From assembly GCA_958295465.1 (NCBI GenBank), contig OY282353.1:2409001-2473000 (forward strand): 64,000 nt of DNA. The letters run 5' to 3'. A program made the position numbers and the translations under genes. A model generated the notes under the pieces. That model worked only from the letters and a program-made list of their open reading frames with translations. It had not been told where the DNA came from and made no database searches. Positions 29,886 to 38,406 of the stretch are shown one piece after another (position 1 is the first letter of the stretch; every line of letters begins with the position of its first letter). The stretch comes from an uncultured Gammaproteobacteria bacterium (GTDB lineage: Bacteria > Pseudomonadota > Gammaproteobacteria > HK1).

Positions 29886-30624
29886 ATGCACACCGGGCCG
29901 CTCGGCTCGACCGTCCACGTCCTGCACGCCGACACCGTCGCCGAGCTTGCGGCCATCGACTGGAATCGGACGTTCCGCCGGATCTGCCTCGACCCGGTGC
30001 GCGGACCCGTTACCCTGATGGCGCCCTCGCACCTCCATGAGGATCCGACCACGATCTTCGACGACATCGTGGACGTCGCCGGAAGCCTCTTGACCAGTGG
30101 GTCGAGGAAGCTGTGCAGCCCCCGCCTGCGCGGTTCGGGGGAGCCTCCGGCACCGGGATGGGATGGAGCCCGACTGCGCGTTCTACGTCGGCGAACGCGC
30201 CAGATGCTATCTCGCAGCACTGGCCGAGGGGGAAACGGTCGCCGCCGCCTTCCTCGAGCACACTGCCCCCGATCTGGCGGTCGAGGTCGAGACCACGAAC
30301 GCGGACGAAGGCAAGGCCGAACGCTACGGCGAGATGGGGGTGCGGGAGCTGTGGCGGCTGTACGGGCGCAAGGGTTCGTGGGAGTTGCAGGCGGAGTTCC
30401 TCGCCCTCGCCCTCGGCCCCGGTGCCGCGCCGCGTAAGCTCGACGCTTCGGAAGTGCTTGAAGGATTGACGCCGGACGACGTATGCGAGGCGGTGGAAGG
30501 CGTGCGGTTCAATTCAACCCTCTCCGAATGCATTGCATCGGCGACCCGGATCGTTCGCCGACGACAGCGGGCCATCGTACAGGTGCGCGAAGAGCAAGCG
30601 CCGTACCCCGCGCTCTCCGCCTGA
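29886..30624 (+). pseudogene. Uma2 family protein (DUF820), frameshifted
   Basis: The N-terminal part (MHTGPLGSTVHVLHADTVAE, then GPVTLMAPSHLHEDPTTIFD) and the C-terminal part (MEPDCAFYVGERARCYLAAL, APDLAVEVETTNADEGKAER, YGEMGVRELWRLYG) are both typical of Uma2 proteins but lie in different frames. The shift is near 30160. The catalytic-fold residues E-x-E-T of the C-terminal piece are intact, so a single indel separates it from a full gene. A RBS-like GAGAGGAAG follows its end and serves the next gene. Confidence 0.8.
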
Positions 30625-30636
30625 GAGGAAGATACG

Positions 30637-31715
30637 GTGCTCGAATCGCTCGATGTGAAGAACTTCACGGTCTTCCCGGACGCCAGGTTGCGCTTTGCCG
30701 GGGCCTCAACGTCATCGTCGGCGAGAACGGTCTGGGCAAGACGCACCTGCTCAAGCTCCTCTACGCCGTCATGGCGGTGAGCGCAGAGGAAGGCAGGAGG
30801 TCGAACGGCCGGCAACCCACCAAGGCCCTGCTGCGGACTCGGCTCGCCGAGAAGCTCGTCGGCGTGTTCCGCCCGGAGAGACTGGGGCGTCTCGCACGCC
30901 GCCGGAAGGGTCACAGCCGATGCGAAGTGACGTTGACGTTCAACGAACAGGACACTTCCATCGGGTTCAGCTTCAGCACAGCGAGCAAATCCGAGGTCGG
31001 TGTCGACCACCCTCCCGCGGCGTGGCGCGACCATGCTCCGGTGTTCCTGCCCACCCGCGGGCTGCTGACGATCTACCCGGGGTTCGTCCCGCTGTACGAA
31101 ACGCACCACCTGGAATTCGAGGAAACGTGGCGCGACACCTGCCTGTTGCTCGGCTCACCGAGGGTCAAGGGACTGCACGCAGAGAGGGCCGCCAGACTGC
31201 TGGAGCCCCTGGAAGAACAGATCGGCGGGCGCGTGGTCCTGGAACGGAATGGCCGTTTCTACCTGCGTCCGTCCGGTACCTGCGGCGACAGCGACATGGA
31301 GATGCCACTGGTCGCCGAAGGCTGGCGCAAGATCGCCATGCTGGCGCGGCTGATCCTCACGGACTCTCTGTACCACAAGGGCTGCCTGTTCTGGGACGAG
31401 CCCGAATCCAACCTCAATCCGAAGCAGATCCGCGAAGTCGCGAGGGCGATCCTTCACCTCTGTCAGGCGGGAGTCCAGGTGTTCGTGGCAACGCACAGCC
31501 TCTTCCTCTTGAGAGAGTTCGAAATACTTCTTCATCGTGATTTCGCGGACGTCGAGCAACGTTGCTTCGCATTGCGTCGGTGCAACGACGATGTGAAGGT
31601 TTCGCAGATCGTGGAGGTTTCGCAGGTCGATCAAATCGGTGATGCAGATCCGCTGATACTGCTGGACGAAGAATTGGAGCAATCGGATCGTTTCATCAAG
31701 GAGTTTCAAGGATGA
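30637..31715 (+). CDS. AAA15/OLD-like ATP-binding protein (one frameshift near its start)
   Basis: From GTG 30637 the frame reads [20 protein letters not shown], the usual beginning of SMC/OLD-type ATPases. A one-base loss near 30700 shifts to the frame that continues [20 protein letters not shown] (Walker A) and runs to 31715. The signature and Walker B regions are [19 protein letters not shown] and [15 protein letters not shown], with the switch His in [13 protein letters not shown]. About 360 residues. A ribosome site GAGAGGAAG precedes it, and its stop overlaps the next gene's ATG (ATGA). This looks like a two-gene ATPase/effector defence module. Confidence 0.8.
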
Positions 31716-32236
31716 CGGAGATCGAGGAAGGGGACCTCACGTTTTCGTTTCCGGATCATTGCAAAGCCGGCAGGTACGACGACTGGGCGTTCTATCGCAA
31801 CCAGTTCCAGGCCGTGGCCGGCGGGTCGAAGGCGGTTGACATCCTGTGCCTTGCAGATCGTCTTGCAGATCGTGTCGCCTGGCTGGTCGAGATCAAGGAC
31901 TACCGGAGACATCGGCGAACAAAATCGATCGATCTCTGGGACGAAGTGGCGACCAAGGTGCGGGACACGCTATCGGGCTTGGCGGCGGCGAGCGCAAACG
32001 CCAACGATGCCGACGAGCGGACGCTCGCACGCCGAGCGTTGTCGATGCGCCGGTGGCGGGTCGCACTGCATCTCGAACCGCCGAACGTGACGTCAGGACT
32101 CCGGCGACAGGCAATCAATCCCGCCAACATAATATCGAAGCTGCGCAGCAAGAGATTATCGAAAGCCATCGACGCCCACCCGGCAGTTGTAGGCCGGCAA
32201 AGGCCGCATCCCGGCATCCCCTGGACCGTTCGATAG
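31712..32236 (+). CDS. Small nuclease-like partner of the AAA15 ATPase
   Basis: 174 residues, translationally coupled to the ATPase gene by an ATGA overlap. Residues 43-62 contain D43ILCLAD and then [11 protein letters not shown], an Asp followed by E60-x-K62, which fits a minimal PD-(D/E)XK active site. The C-terminus ends [11 protein letters not shown]...PWTVR. I do not recognise a named family. Coupling to an OLD/AAA15-like ATPase suggests that the ATPase controls a DNA- or RNA-cleaving effector, but catalysis is inferred only from the motif. Confidence 0.65.
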   Translation: MTEIEEGDLTFSFPDHCKAGRYDDWAFYRNQFQAVAGGSKAVDILCLADRLADRVAWLVEIKDYRRHRRTKSIDLWDEVATKVRDTLSGLAAASANANDADERTLARRALSMRRWRVALHLEPPNVTSGLRRQAINPANIISKLRSKRLSKAIDAHPAVVGRQRPHPGIPWTVR

Positions 32237-32396
32237 CAGCGCCGGTTTCACCAACCGCCACGGGGCAACTTCAGCCCCCACGACCGATCGGCCACCCTCC
32301 GCCGATCGGTCGCCCCCCGCGAGCTCACCCGAACGGCCGGCAACGATTGCACCGTCCGGACTTGTATCCGGCGGGTGTTGCCGAGATGTCGCGCGT

Positions 32397-33332
32397 TCAT
32401 TCGGCCGTGCGTGCGAGCGCGTCTTCGTGGCCGAGGCCGAGGATCCAGGCTTCCTCCGCCTCTACGAGATGGCGTTCACCGCCGGAGAGGCCCGGTGCGC
32501 CGCTGAACAGCGGCACCAACCCGTCCCGCGCGTCGAGCCGGGCGAAGGCTTCGGCGGCCACGCGGACTTGGGCGCGGTCGAGAATCTCGTCCCGTCCCTT
32601 GCGGGCACGGATCTTCTTCCTGAGAAGGGAGGGGTAGATTTCGGCAAAGGCAAGGGGTGTACGGGGGGCGCGCAAACCGGTCTGGAACGGCCAGACTTCG
32701 CTACGGCCTTCGATGCGCCGATCCGCGATCAGGCGTTCAACGGCGGGCAGGCCCAGCAACACCTGCGAGCCGACGGAACCGGTATAGGCCAACTGCCATA
32801 CGGTCTTGGCCCCTCTGGCATGAAGGTCGGCGATCCGGCGCTCGGGCGGATGCCTCTCCCGACGGGTACGCTCCCGAGCGCGGATCGGTATGTCCGTCAG
32901 GGAGTTCCATTGCCGCGGACGCCCCCAGAACGGGCCTGTACCGGGATACTTCCGATTGATCTTCGCCGCCACCTCGTAGCGATTGTTGGCGTTGTCCTTC
33001 GCATCCTCGATACGATGCGTCAGCCATCCCCAGAGTTCGAGGCCGGAGGCTCTACCGGTCAAACGCTCCGCGACGCCCGCCGGATAGCCGAAGGGAAAAT
33101 CGAACCCGACGAGCACCCGGCGGCCCTCGTCCAGCTTCCCGGCGACGAGGATGGCAAGCCGTTCGACGGCCTCGTAGCGGGTGCGGGCGTATTCCGGGGT
33201 CCGGGCCATGCCGGTCCCGGTGTCCGCGGCGGCCCACCAGATGGAGTCCTTGTGAGGCTTGGGAGGGCTTGGTCTGGAGCGCGCCGACCAGTCGACGACG
33301 ACATGGGTGTCGAACAGTGGCATGTGGTACAT
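32397..33332 (-). CDS. Conserved protein with VDWSA and FDFPFGYP motifs, function unknown
   Basis: About 310 residues. Visible conserved-looking blocks are VVVDWSARSRPS at the N-terminus, RVLVGFDFPFGYPAG, NNRYEVAAKIN, GTGPFWGRP, VWQLAYTGSVGSQVLLG and LAFAEIYPSLL. Acidic residues at the ends of predicted strands (VDWSA, GFDFP, AEIYPS) recall RNase H-like or DUF429-like folds. I recall homologues labelled 'molybdopterin guanine dinucleotide synthesis', which nothing in the sequence supports. The start is ATG 33332 or 33323. Flanked by convergent and divergent accessory genes. Confidence 0.6.
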   Translation of the reverse strand: MYHMPLFDTHVVVDWSARSRPSPPKPHKDSIWWAAADTGTGMARTPEYARTRYEAVERLAILVAGKLDEGRRVLVGFDFPFGYPAGVAERLTGRASGLELWGWLTHRIEDAKDNANNRYEVAAKINRKYPGTGPFWGRPRQWNSLTDIPIRARERTRRERHPPERRIADLHARGAKTVWQLAYTGSVGSQVLLGLPAVERLIADRRIEGRSEVWPFQTGLRAPRTPLAFAEIYPSLLRKKIRARKGRDEILDRAQVRVAAEAFARLDARDGLVPLFSGAPGLSGGERHLVEAEEAWILGLGHEDALARTAE

Positions 33333-33429
33333 CGTACCGTGCGAGGCCGCACAGCGCCGAAGGACGCGCGCAGATACCTTCGGAGGTTCTGATCCGGGAA
33401 GACCGCGAGACCGGACACCGAGTCATCTG

Positions 33430-33640
33430 GTGCGTCTGGTCGTCGATGCCAGTGTCGCGGTCGAATGGCTGGTCGCGGAGGAGGACTCGGACGCGGCGGA
33501 TCGATTGCTGGCTGGCGGCGATAATCTGTACACGCCGCGGCTGATGGCGTCCGAGATCGCCAATGCGCTGTGGCGAAAGACCCGGATGGGTGAGATCGAA
33601 CGTGGGCGGGCCGGCATTCTTTCGGCGGCCTCCGGCTCAT
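33430..33640 (+). pseudogene. VapC-type PIN-domain toxin, N-terminal remnant
   Basis: Reads VRLVVDASVAVEWLVAEEDS then NLYTPRLMASEIANALWRK, the N-terminal half of a PIN-domain ribonuclease with the first catalytic Asp and the central Glu. Homology stops near 33640 after about 70 codons; intact VapC toxins have about 130. No antitoxin gene is adjacent (32397-33332 runs the other way). Confidence 0.7.
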
Positions 33641-33717
33641 CCGGAAACTTCGGAATCTTCCGCTGTCCATCCCGAACTGCATTGAAATCCGAACATCCAC
33701 CGTTCATATTTCAAGGC

Positions 33718-34390
33718 ATGGAGATTTCTCGAAAACACCACCTGCGCCGCGTGAACCTGCTGTTGCGCGAGTTCCCGGTGGTCGCGCTGCTGGGCGCGCG
33801 ACAGGTCGGAAAGTCCACGCTTGCCCGGCAACTCGTCGCATCGCGCCGTGGCCCGACCACATGGTTCGACCTGGAGAATCCGCCGATCTCGCCCGTCTGG
33901 CCGACCCCGGACTGGAGTTGCGCCCTCTGCGCGGACTCGTCGTCCTCGACGAGATCCACCGCCTCCCGGACGTGTTCCCGCTCTTGCGCGTCCTCGCGGA
34001 CCGGCCGCGAACGCCGGCCCGGTTCCTCGTGCTGGGCGGCGCGTCTCCCGACCTGCTCCGCCAGACCTCGGAGACGCTCGCCGGGCGCGTAGCGTTCCAC
34101 GAACTCGACGGTTTCTCCCTGCGAGAGGTCGATGACCTGGAACGGCTCTGGCTGCGCGGCGGCTTTCCACTCTCCTGGCTCGCACGCTCGATGCCGGTCA
34201 GCCGCCGCTGGCGCGACGGCTTCATCCGGACCTTCCTCGCCCGCGACGTCCTGGAACTCGGCAGTTTGATCCCCTCGACGACCCTGCGCCGTTTCTGGAC
34301 CATGCTCGCCCACTGGCACGGTCAGTTGTGGAACGGCGCCGAGCTCGGCCGCGCATTCGGCGTTTCCCACACCACGGTGAGGCGCTACAG
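33718..34390 (+). pseudogene. AAA_14/DUF4143-type ATPase, frameshifted and truncated
   Basis: Starts MEISRKHHLRRVN, with Walker A VALLGARQVGKSTLARQL and TTWFDLENP. A one-base loss near 33881 moves homology to the frame ADLARLADPGLELRPLRGLV, with Walker B VVLDEIHRLPD. It then reads VLGGASPDLLRQTSETLAGR and GGFPLSWLARS into the DUF4143 part, ending VSHTTVRRY at 34387. There the 629-bp repeat begins and cuts off the C-terminus. Confidence 0.8.
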
Positions 34391-35016
34391 GTTGCAGAAG
34401 TCGGGCCAGCACGCCGGGCGCCATCGGCCGGGAGTTGCAGGAGAAGGTCCCCGGGGTGAGCTCGTCGAAACGCCGCCCACCGCCTGCGGCCCGGTCACGC
34501 CCGCGCTGTCGGGAAACCGTCCCGACCCAGGAGTCGGGGTTTGCGTTGACAGGTGTGTTGGCGCGCGGGTTGGCGCGTTGACCGGGGGGATGCCAAGCGC
34601 CAGACTGAAACACCGTCTTGCGGCAGGATCGCTCCCTCCCGTACCCGTTCCGCAACCATGATCCTGCACGACACCTTCGCCGCCACGCCTCTGGACCGGA
34701 CGTCCCTTCCTCAAGGCAACCTCGACCTCGCCGAACGGGTGCGGACCAATCCCTTTCCCTGGACCGGGCAGTTCTCGCCGCAACTCGTCGAGAGGCTGCT
34801 GACCGCCTACGCCCCGCGCAACGGAGTCGTACTCGACCCCTTCGTCGGCAGCGGGACGTCGCTGGTCGAAGCGGCGCGGCTGGATCTGCCGGCCTGCGGG
34901 GGCGACCTCAACCCCGCGGCGGTGGCCCTCGCGCGGGTCTACCGGCTGGTCAACCTGGACGCGACCGAGCGGGCGGCGCTGCTCCACGGACTGCGCGAAA
35001 GACTCTTCGATGCGAT
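34388..35016. repeat. 629-bp direct repeat, left copy
   Basis: Matches 42134-42762 with a constant offset of 7746 and no indels, differing at scattered single bases (about 97% identical by eye). It contains roughly 270 bp of leader DNA and the first 119 codons of a DNA methyltransferase. Boundaries are sharp: left at the truncated AAA_14 gene, right at the HNH gene's stop. It flanks about 7.1 kb of accessory genes. Confidence 0.93.
34658..35016 (+). pseudogene. DNA methyltransferase 5' partial copy
   Basis: The first 119 codons of the methyltransferase at 42404, beginning MILHDTFAATPLDRTSLPQG and including motif I DPFVGSGT. It ends where antisense sequence of the HNH gene starts, so motif IV and the rest are missing. 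It differs from the intact copy by a few substitutions (for example PFPWT versus PLPWT). Confidence 0.92.
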
Positions 35017-35020
35017 TCGG

Positions 35021-35962
35021 TCACAGACTCACTTCCTGGGACTTGAACACCTCGCGGTGATGCCATCGGAGATATTCGTCCGCTGGCCAGTGAGCTCGAC
35101 GAGAAGGAGTCCGCATGAGTTTTCCATCGAATCTCCCCAGCGATTCCGGGAAACCCTGACCGCTGGCGTTTCGGGCCACGCGAATCCTGAGATTGTTCAA
35201 CACCGTAAAGACCCCAAAATCGAACAGCCTGTGGTGAAGTGCGCAGAGAGCGAGCCCATTGGGAATTTCGGGAGGCCCTGCGGCTCCATGCCATTTGATG
35301 TGAGCGGCATCAAGCGCGACCGGCATATCTTCTACGCGAACGGCAAACTCGCACACTGCGCACTGGCTGTCGTAGGCTTCCAGTACCGCTCTGCTGAACG
35401 TGGGGTCGCGTCTGCGGCGGCGGTACTCCACGAAGGCGTCGGGTTCCCGTGCTTGATCGGGAAAGTGGCGCTGTTCCGGATCCTTTGGGTCGAGTGCGTC
35501 AATACCCGTCGCTCGAAAGATGTCATCATGAAGCGTATCGGGAAAGTGTGCCGCCGCGAGTGATTTGGCGACGCGCCATGCCAGTTCGGGATCATTCCCC
35601 AACACCTCGTAGTCAGCTTCCAACAGACCGCCGCGAATGTCGTGTTTCATCAGGCTGGATTTGTGCGCATCTCCTTGTGATGTGGTGCTCACGAGATGTG
35701 GACGTTCGACCTCCCACACGTCGTCGTTACGCATCCGCCAGAACGGAAACTCCGTGTGGATCACTGTGCGATGTGGACCAAAGCGCTGTAGCAGCCGGGT
35801 GAGCTCGCGATCTATGAGTTCAAAGGGCGCCAATCGAGGCTCGTTCCTGAGGCAGCGTCCTATTGCCCATAAAGCCAGCAATGGCTTGTGCGGAGCGCGG
35901 TAGCGTTTGTCTTTCCAGATCCTGAGCCTCTGGAAACGCTGCCATGGATCGCCCGAATTCAT
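35021..35962 (-). CDS. Sulfur-binding-domain HNH endonuclease (phosphorothioate-dependent, type IV restriction-like)
   Basis: 313 residues. The N-terminal half (about 25-85) reads HKPLLALWAIGRCL, LTRLLQRFGPHRT and EFPFWRMRNDDVWEV, the layout of the sulfur-binding domain of ScoMcrA-like enzymes that recognise phosphorothioate-modified DNA. The C-terminal HNH nuclease has CAVC (201-204), DAAHIKWH (His221), NGLALCALHHRLFDFG (Asn235, His243/244). The ATG at 35962 starts where homologues begin. If it works as its relatives do, it cuts incoming dnd-modified DNA; no dnd genes are in the window. Unlike its neighbours it shows no damage. Confidence 0.85.
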   Translation of the reverse strand: MNSGDPWQRFQRLRIWKDKRYRAPHKPLLALWAIGRCLRNEPRLAPFELIDRELTRLLQRFGPHRTVIHTEFPFWRMRNDDVWEVERPHLVSTTSQGDAHKSSLMKHDIRGGLLEADYEVLGNDPELAWRVAKSLAAAHFPDTLHDDIFRATGIDALDPKDPEQRHFPDQAREPDAFVEYRRRRRDPTFSRAVLEAYDSQCAVCEFAVRVEDMPVALDAAHIKWHGAAGPPEIPNGLALCALHHRLFDFGVFTVLNNLRIRVARNASGQGFPESLGRFDGKLMRTPSRRAHWPADEYLRWHHREVFKSQEVSL

Positions 35963-37056
35963 ACCCGTGCCATTACCGAATCGACCGGCTGGACACTTTG
36001 CTGCCCGGCCGAGCACCGACCGGCGGCCCCGCCGTCCGCGAACAAATCGGAATAGCCGGGTTCGTTGGCCCGCGCCGGGTGGAACACCGGGACATGGACT
36101 CGCCCTGTTTCAGCGGAACCGAATGGCCCTTTCCCGCGGACTCGTGCGATGCGTTGGCGGCGGCGGTGAATGACGTGATCCATGGCTCCGGTGCGCTCGC
36201 TTATGGCTTGTCTGAATCCGGCTTGCTCCATCGCTTCATTCACGTCATCGGGCTCAAGGTCTTCAAGGACTTCCGAGGCGCTCAGCCGTTCGCCTCCAAG
36301 TCATCGGGAGGCGGCGAGCGAATCATGAGATATCCCGCCTCGGAAGAACGGCCTGCTTTGTCCGCTTACTCACAATGGGACGGTTTCGCGCGGGCGGATG
36401 GCCTGCAGTGCGTCGGAGTTGACCATCTGGCATCGGAAGGTCAGCGGAGCCTGCCCCCGGCTTACCGCATACCGGGGCAGGCTCCGTGGAAACGGGGGGC
36501 GGTTTCGATTCCGGCATGATGGATACCTTCCTCCCAACAGTGTCAGGGGTCCACGAAATCGGGTCAACTCCACCCGCCATGAGGGTTGCCTTCGATGTGG
36601 TCAAGCGGCGGGACACCAGGGTGCCGCGGGGATACCAACCCGGGATTGCCTCCGACGCGGCCGAGTGGCGGTGTAGCAGTCCCTGCCGGAGAGCCGGGAC
36701 GCGGGTGGGGAAGCTACCGGGTGCGGGTTCGGGCATGAGCGAGGTACGGGTACAGGTGCAGGTCCAAGGTGCGGATGCGACGGGCGCGGGACCGGCCGCT
36801 GCTTCGGATCGTACACCTTCGTCGGGAGACTGCCGCACGCCGAGAACGTGGGCAGACAGGGTGTCAGCGGACCGTTATGCAACACTACGGCGCTGAAACG
36901 TCGCGACGTAGGCGAAGGGCGGCGCCAAAGCAGGATCGGGACCACGAATTCGTGCGACTCACCCATCGGCACTGCAGCCCTCGCGCGCGCTTGCCATGCG
37001 CCGGGGTGCCTGCTAGCTTTCCCCGTAGCGCTGAACCGAACACCATCGAGGCCGTG
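35963..37056. other. 1.1-kb region upstream of the ATPase/TPR module
   Basis: No convincing gene. Plus frame 35944-36519 and minus frame 36323-36838 are open but match no family. It holds a hairpin at 36445-36486, and near 36550 a TCCACGAAATCGGGTCAACTCC sequence that resembles an IS3-type terminal repeat (compare 26527). The last 200 bp should contain the promoter for the ATPase gene. Likely an insertion hotspot with remnants. Confidence 0.35.
36445..36486. repeat. Long perfect hairpin (REP-like)
   Basis: Arms CGGAGCCTGCCCC (36445-36457) and GGGGCAGGCTCCG (36474-36486) are perfectly complementary around a 16-base loop. The GGGGCAGGCT core is shared with the hairpin in the IS3 remnant, and CAGGCTCCGC recurs at 45371 in another inverted-repeat element, suggesting a dispersed REP family. 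Confidence 0.6.
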
Positions 37057-38406
37057 ATGACTACATCGTATGAACCGCCTGCCGACATCTGGGAGGTGAA
37101 CGCGAGCTTGCAGCTCGACGAACCCCTGGAAGGTGAAAGCGACCCCCGTTGGGTGAATACTCAATCGGCGCGCGGCGAGAACAGCCTCCTTCAGCTTGGC
37201 CAGGCGCTGGGGGTGGACATGTCGAAACGGCAACTTCAAAAGCCACCCGAGCGAGGTTACTACCTGTTCTGCGGACACCGAGGTTCCGGCAAGAGCACGG
37301 AGTTGAGACGTATTCGGAACGACCTGGGTGCGCCAGAAATCTACTACGTCGTGTTCGCGGACGCCGCGCAAGAACTCGACGTCAACAACCTTCGCTACCA
37401 GGATATCCTGCTGCACCTTGCCGGCAAGCTCATGGGACGGCTTGAAGAAGATGGTGTAATGATAGAGCCGGTGCACCTGAGAAATCTCCAGAACTGGTTC
37501 ACCGAACGAGTCGAGATGCAGGCAGAGACCGAGGACTTCGCGCAGGAGATCAAAGCAGGCGTACACGCAGAAGCCGGCATCCCGGGTCTCGTAAAGCTGT
37601 TCGCCGGCATCAGCAACGCACTGAAGACGAATTCCACTTACAAGAAGGAGCTGAGACGCACGTTGCAGAACCACTTTACGGATTTTTCCGAATCTTTCAA
37701 TCATTTGATCGTGGCTGCGGAAGACGCTATTCACGTTGCCGGCAAGAGTCGCCGTATTCTCTTCGTGATCGACGGTACCGATCGGCTGTCTGGTGACGAT
37801 GCAAAGGCATTCTTTGTCTCGGACGTACACCAGCTTCAACAGGTGCATGGGCGGTTCATTTATTGTGCACCTGTTCATCTGGCTTACGAAGGCAGCACGA
37901 TAAGGCAGAATTTCAACAGAATATTCCAACTGCCCATGATCAAGATCGCAAATCGGGATGGCACACCAAACCAGCCCGGCCGTGAAGTAATGCGTGAGAT
38001 GTTGCACAAGCGCGCCGCGCCCGGTCTGTTCGATGATGGCGTCGCCGATATTCTGGTCGAATACAGCGGAGGTCATCCACGGGATCTCCTGCGGCTTCTG
38101 CATAGCACTTTTATCTACGCCGAACACGGCCGTTTCGACGTAGCGTCCGCTCAGCGAGCGGTACGGGAAGCCGCCACCGACTTCCGGCGTTTTCTCGATT
38201 CCAAAGACTATGAACTTCTGGCGAAAATCGACACCAGGCAGTCAAGACAGACGGCGTCCATTGACTCGGGACGTAGTCGCAACCTGCTCTACAACCTGGC
38301 TTTGCTGGAATACAACAATTTCTACTGGTGCAGCCACCCGGTGATCCGGGAGATCGATGCGTATCAAGTCGCTCTAAAGGCGCTCGACAACGACCTCGAT
38401 GAATGA
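37057..38406 (+). CDS. P-loop NTPase, STAND-like, partner of the TPR protein
   Basis: 449 residues. Walker A GHRGSGKS is at 73-80 and Walker B RILFVIDGTDRL has its Asp near 239, followed by a sensor-like FIYCAPVHLAY and a winged-helix-like HPRDLLRLLHSTFIYAE. The region 100-230 is helical and Glu/Lys-rich. This is the architecture of a STAND/AP-ATPase NTPase module without its own sensor repeats. The start is ATG 37057 (GTG 37054 just before it). Its end overlaps the TPR gene by 8 bp, so the two proteins are very probably made together. I read the pair as a split NLR-like system; no named defence family is confirmed. Confidence 0.8.
   Translation: MTTSYEPPADIWEVNASLQLDEPLEGESDPRWVNTQSARGENSLLQLGQALGVDMSKRQLQKPPERGYYLFCGHRGSGKSTELRRIRNDLGAPEIYYVVFADAAQELDVNNLRYQDILLHLAGKLMGRLEEDGVMIEPVHLRNLQNWFTERVEMQAETEDFAQEIKAGVHAEAGIPGLVKLFAGISNALKTNSTYKKELRRTLQNHFTDFSESFNHLIVAAEDAIHVAGKSRRILFVIDGTDRLSGDDAKAFFVSDVHQLQQVHGRFIYCAPVHLAYEGSTIRQNFNRIFQLPMIKIANRDGTPNQPGREVMREMLHKRAAPGLFDDGVADILVEYSGGHPRDLLRLLHSTFIYAEHGRFDVASAQRAVREAATDFRRFLDSKDYELLAKIDTRQSRQTASIDSGRSRNLLYNLALLEYNNFYWCSHPVIREIDAYQVALKALDNDLDE

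Noticed and set aside
32397..33332. Molybdopterin guanine dinucleotide synthesis gene
   Set aside because: Recalled only as a database-style label for similar proteins; no nucleotidyltransferase motif is present, so no such function is claimed.
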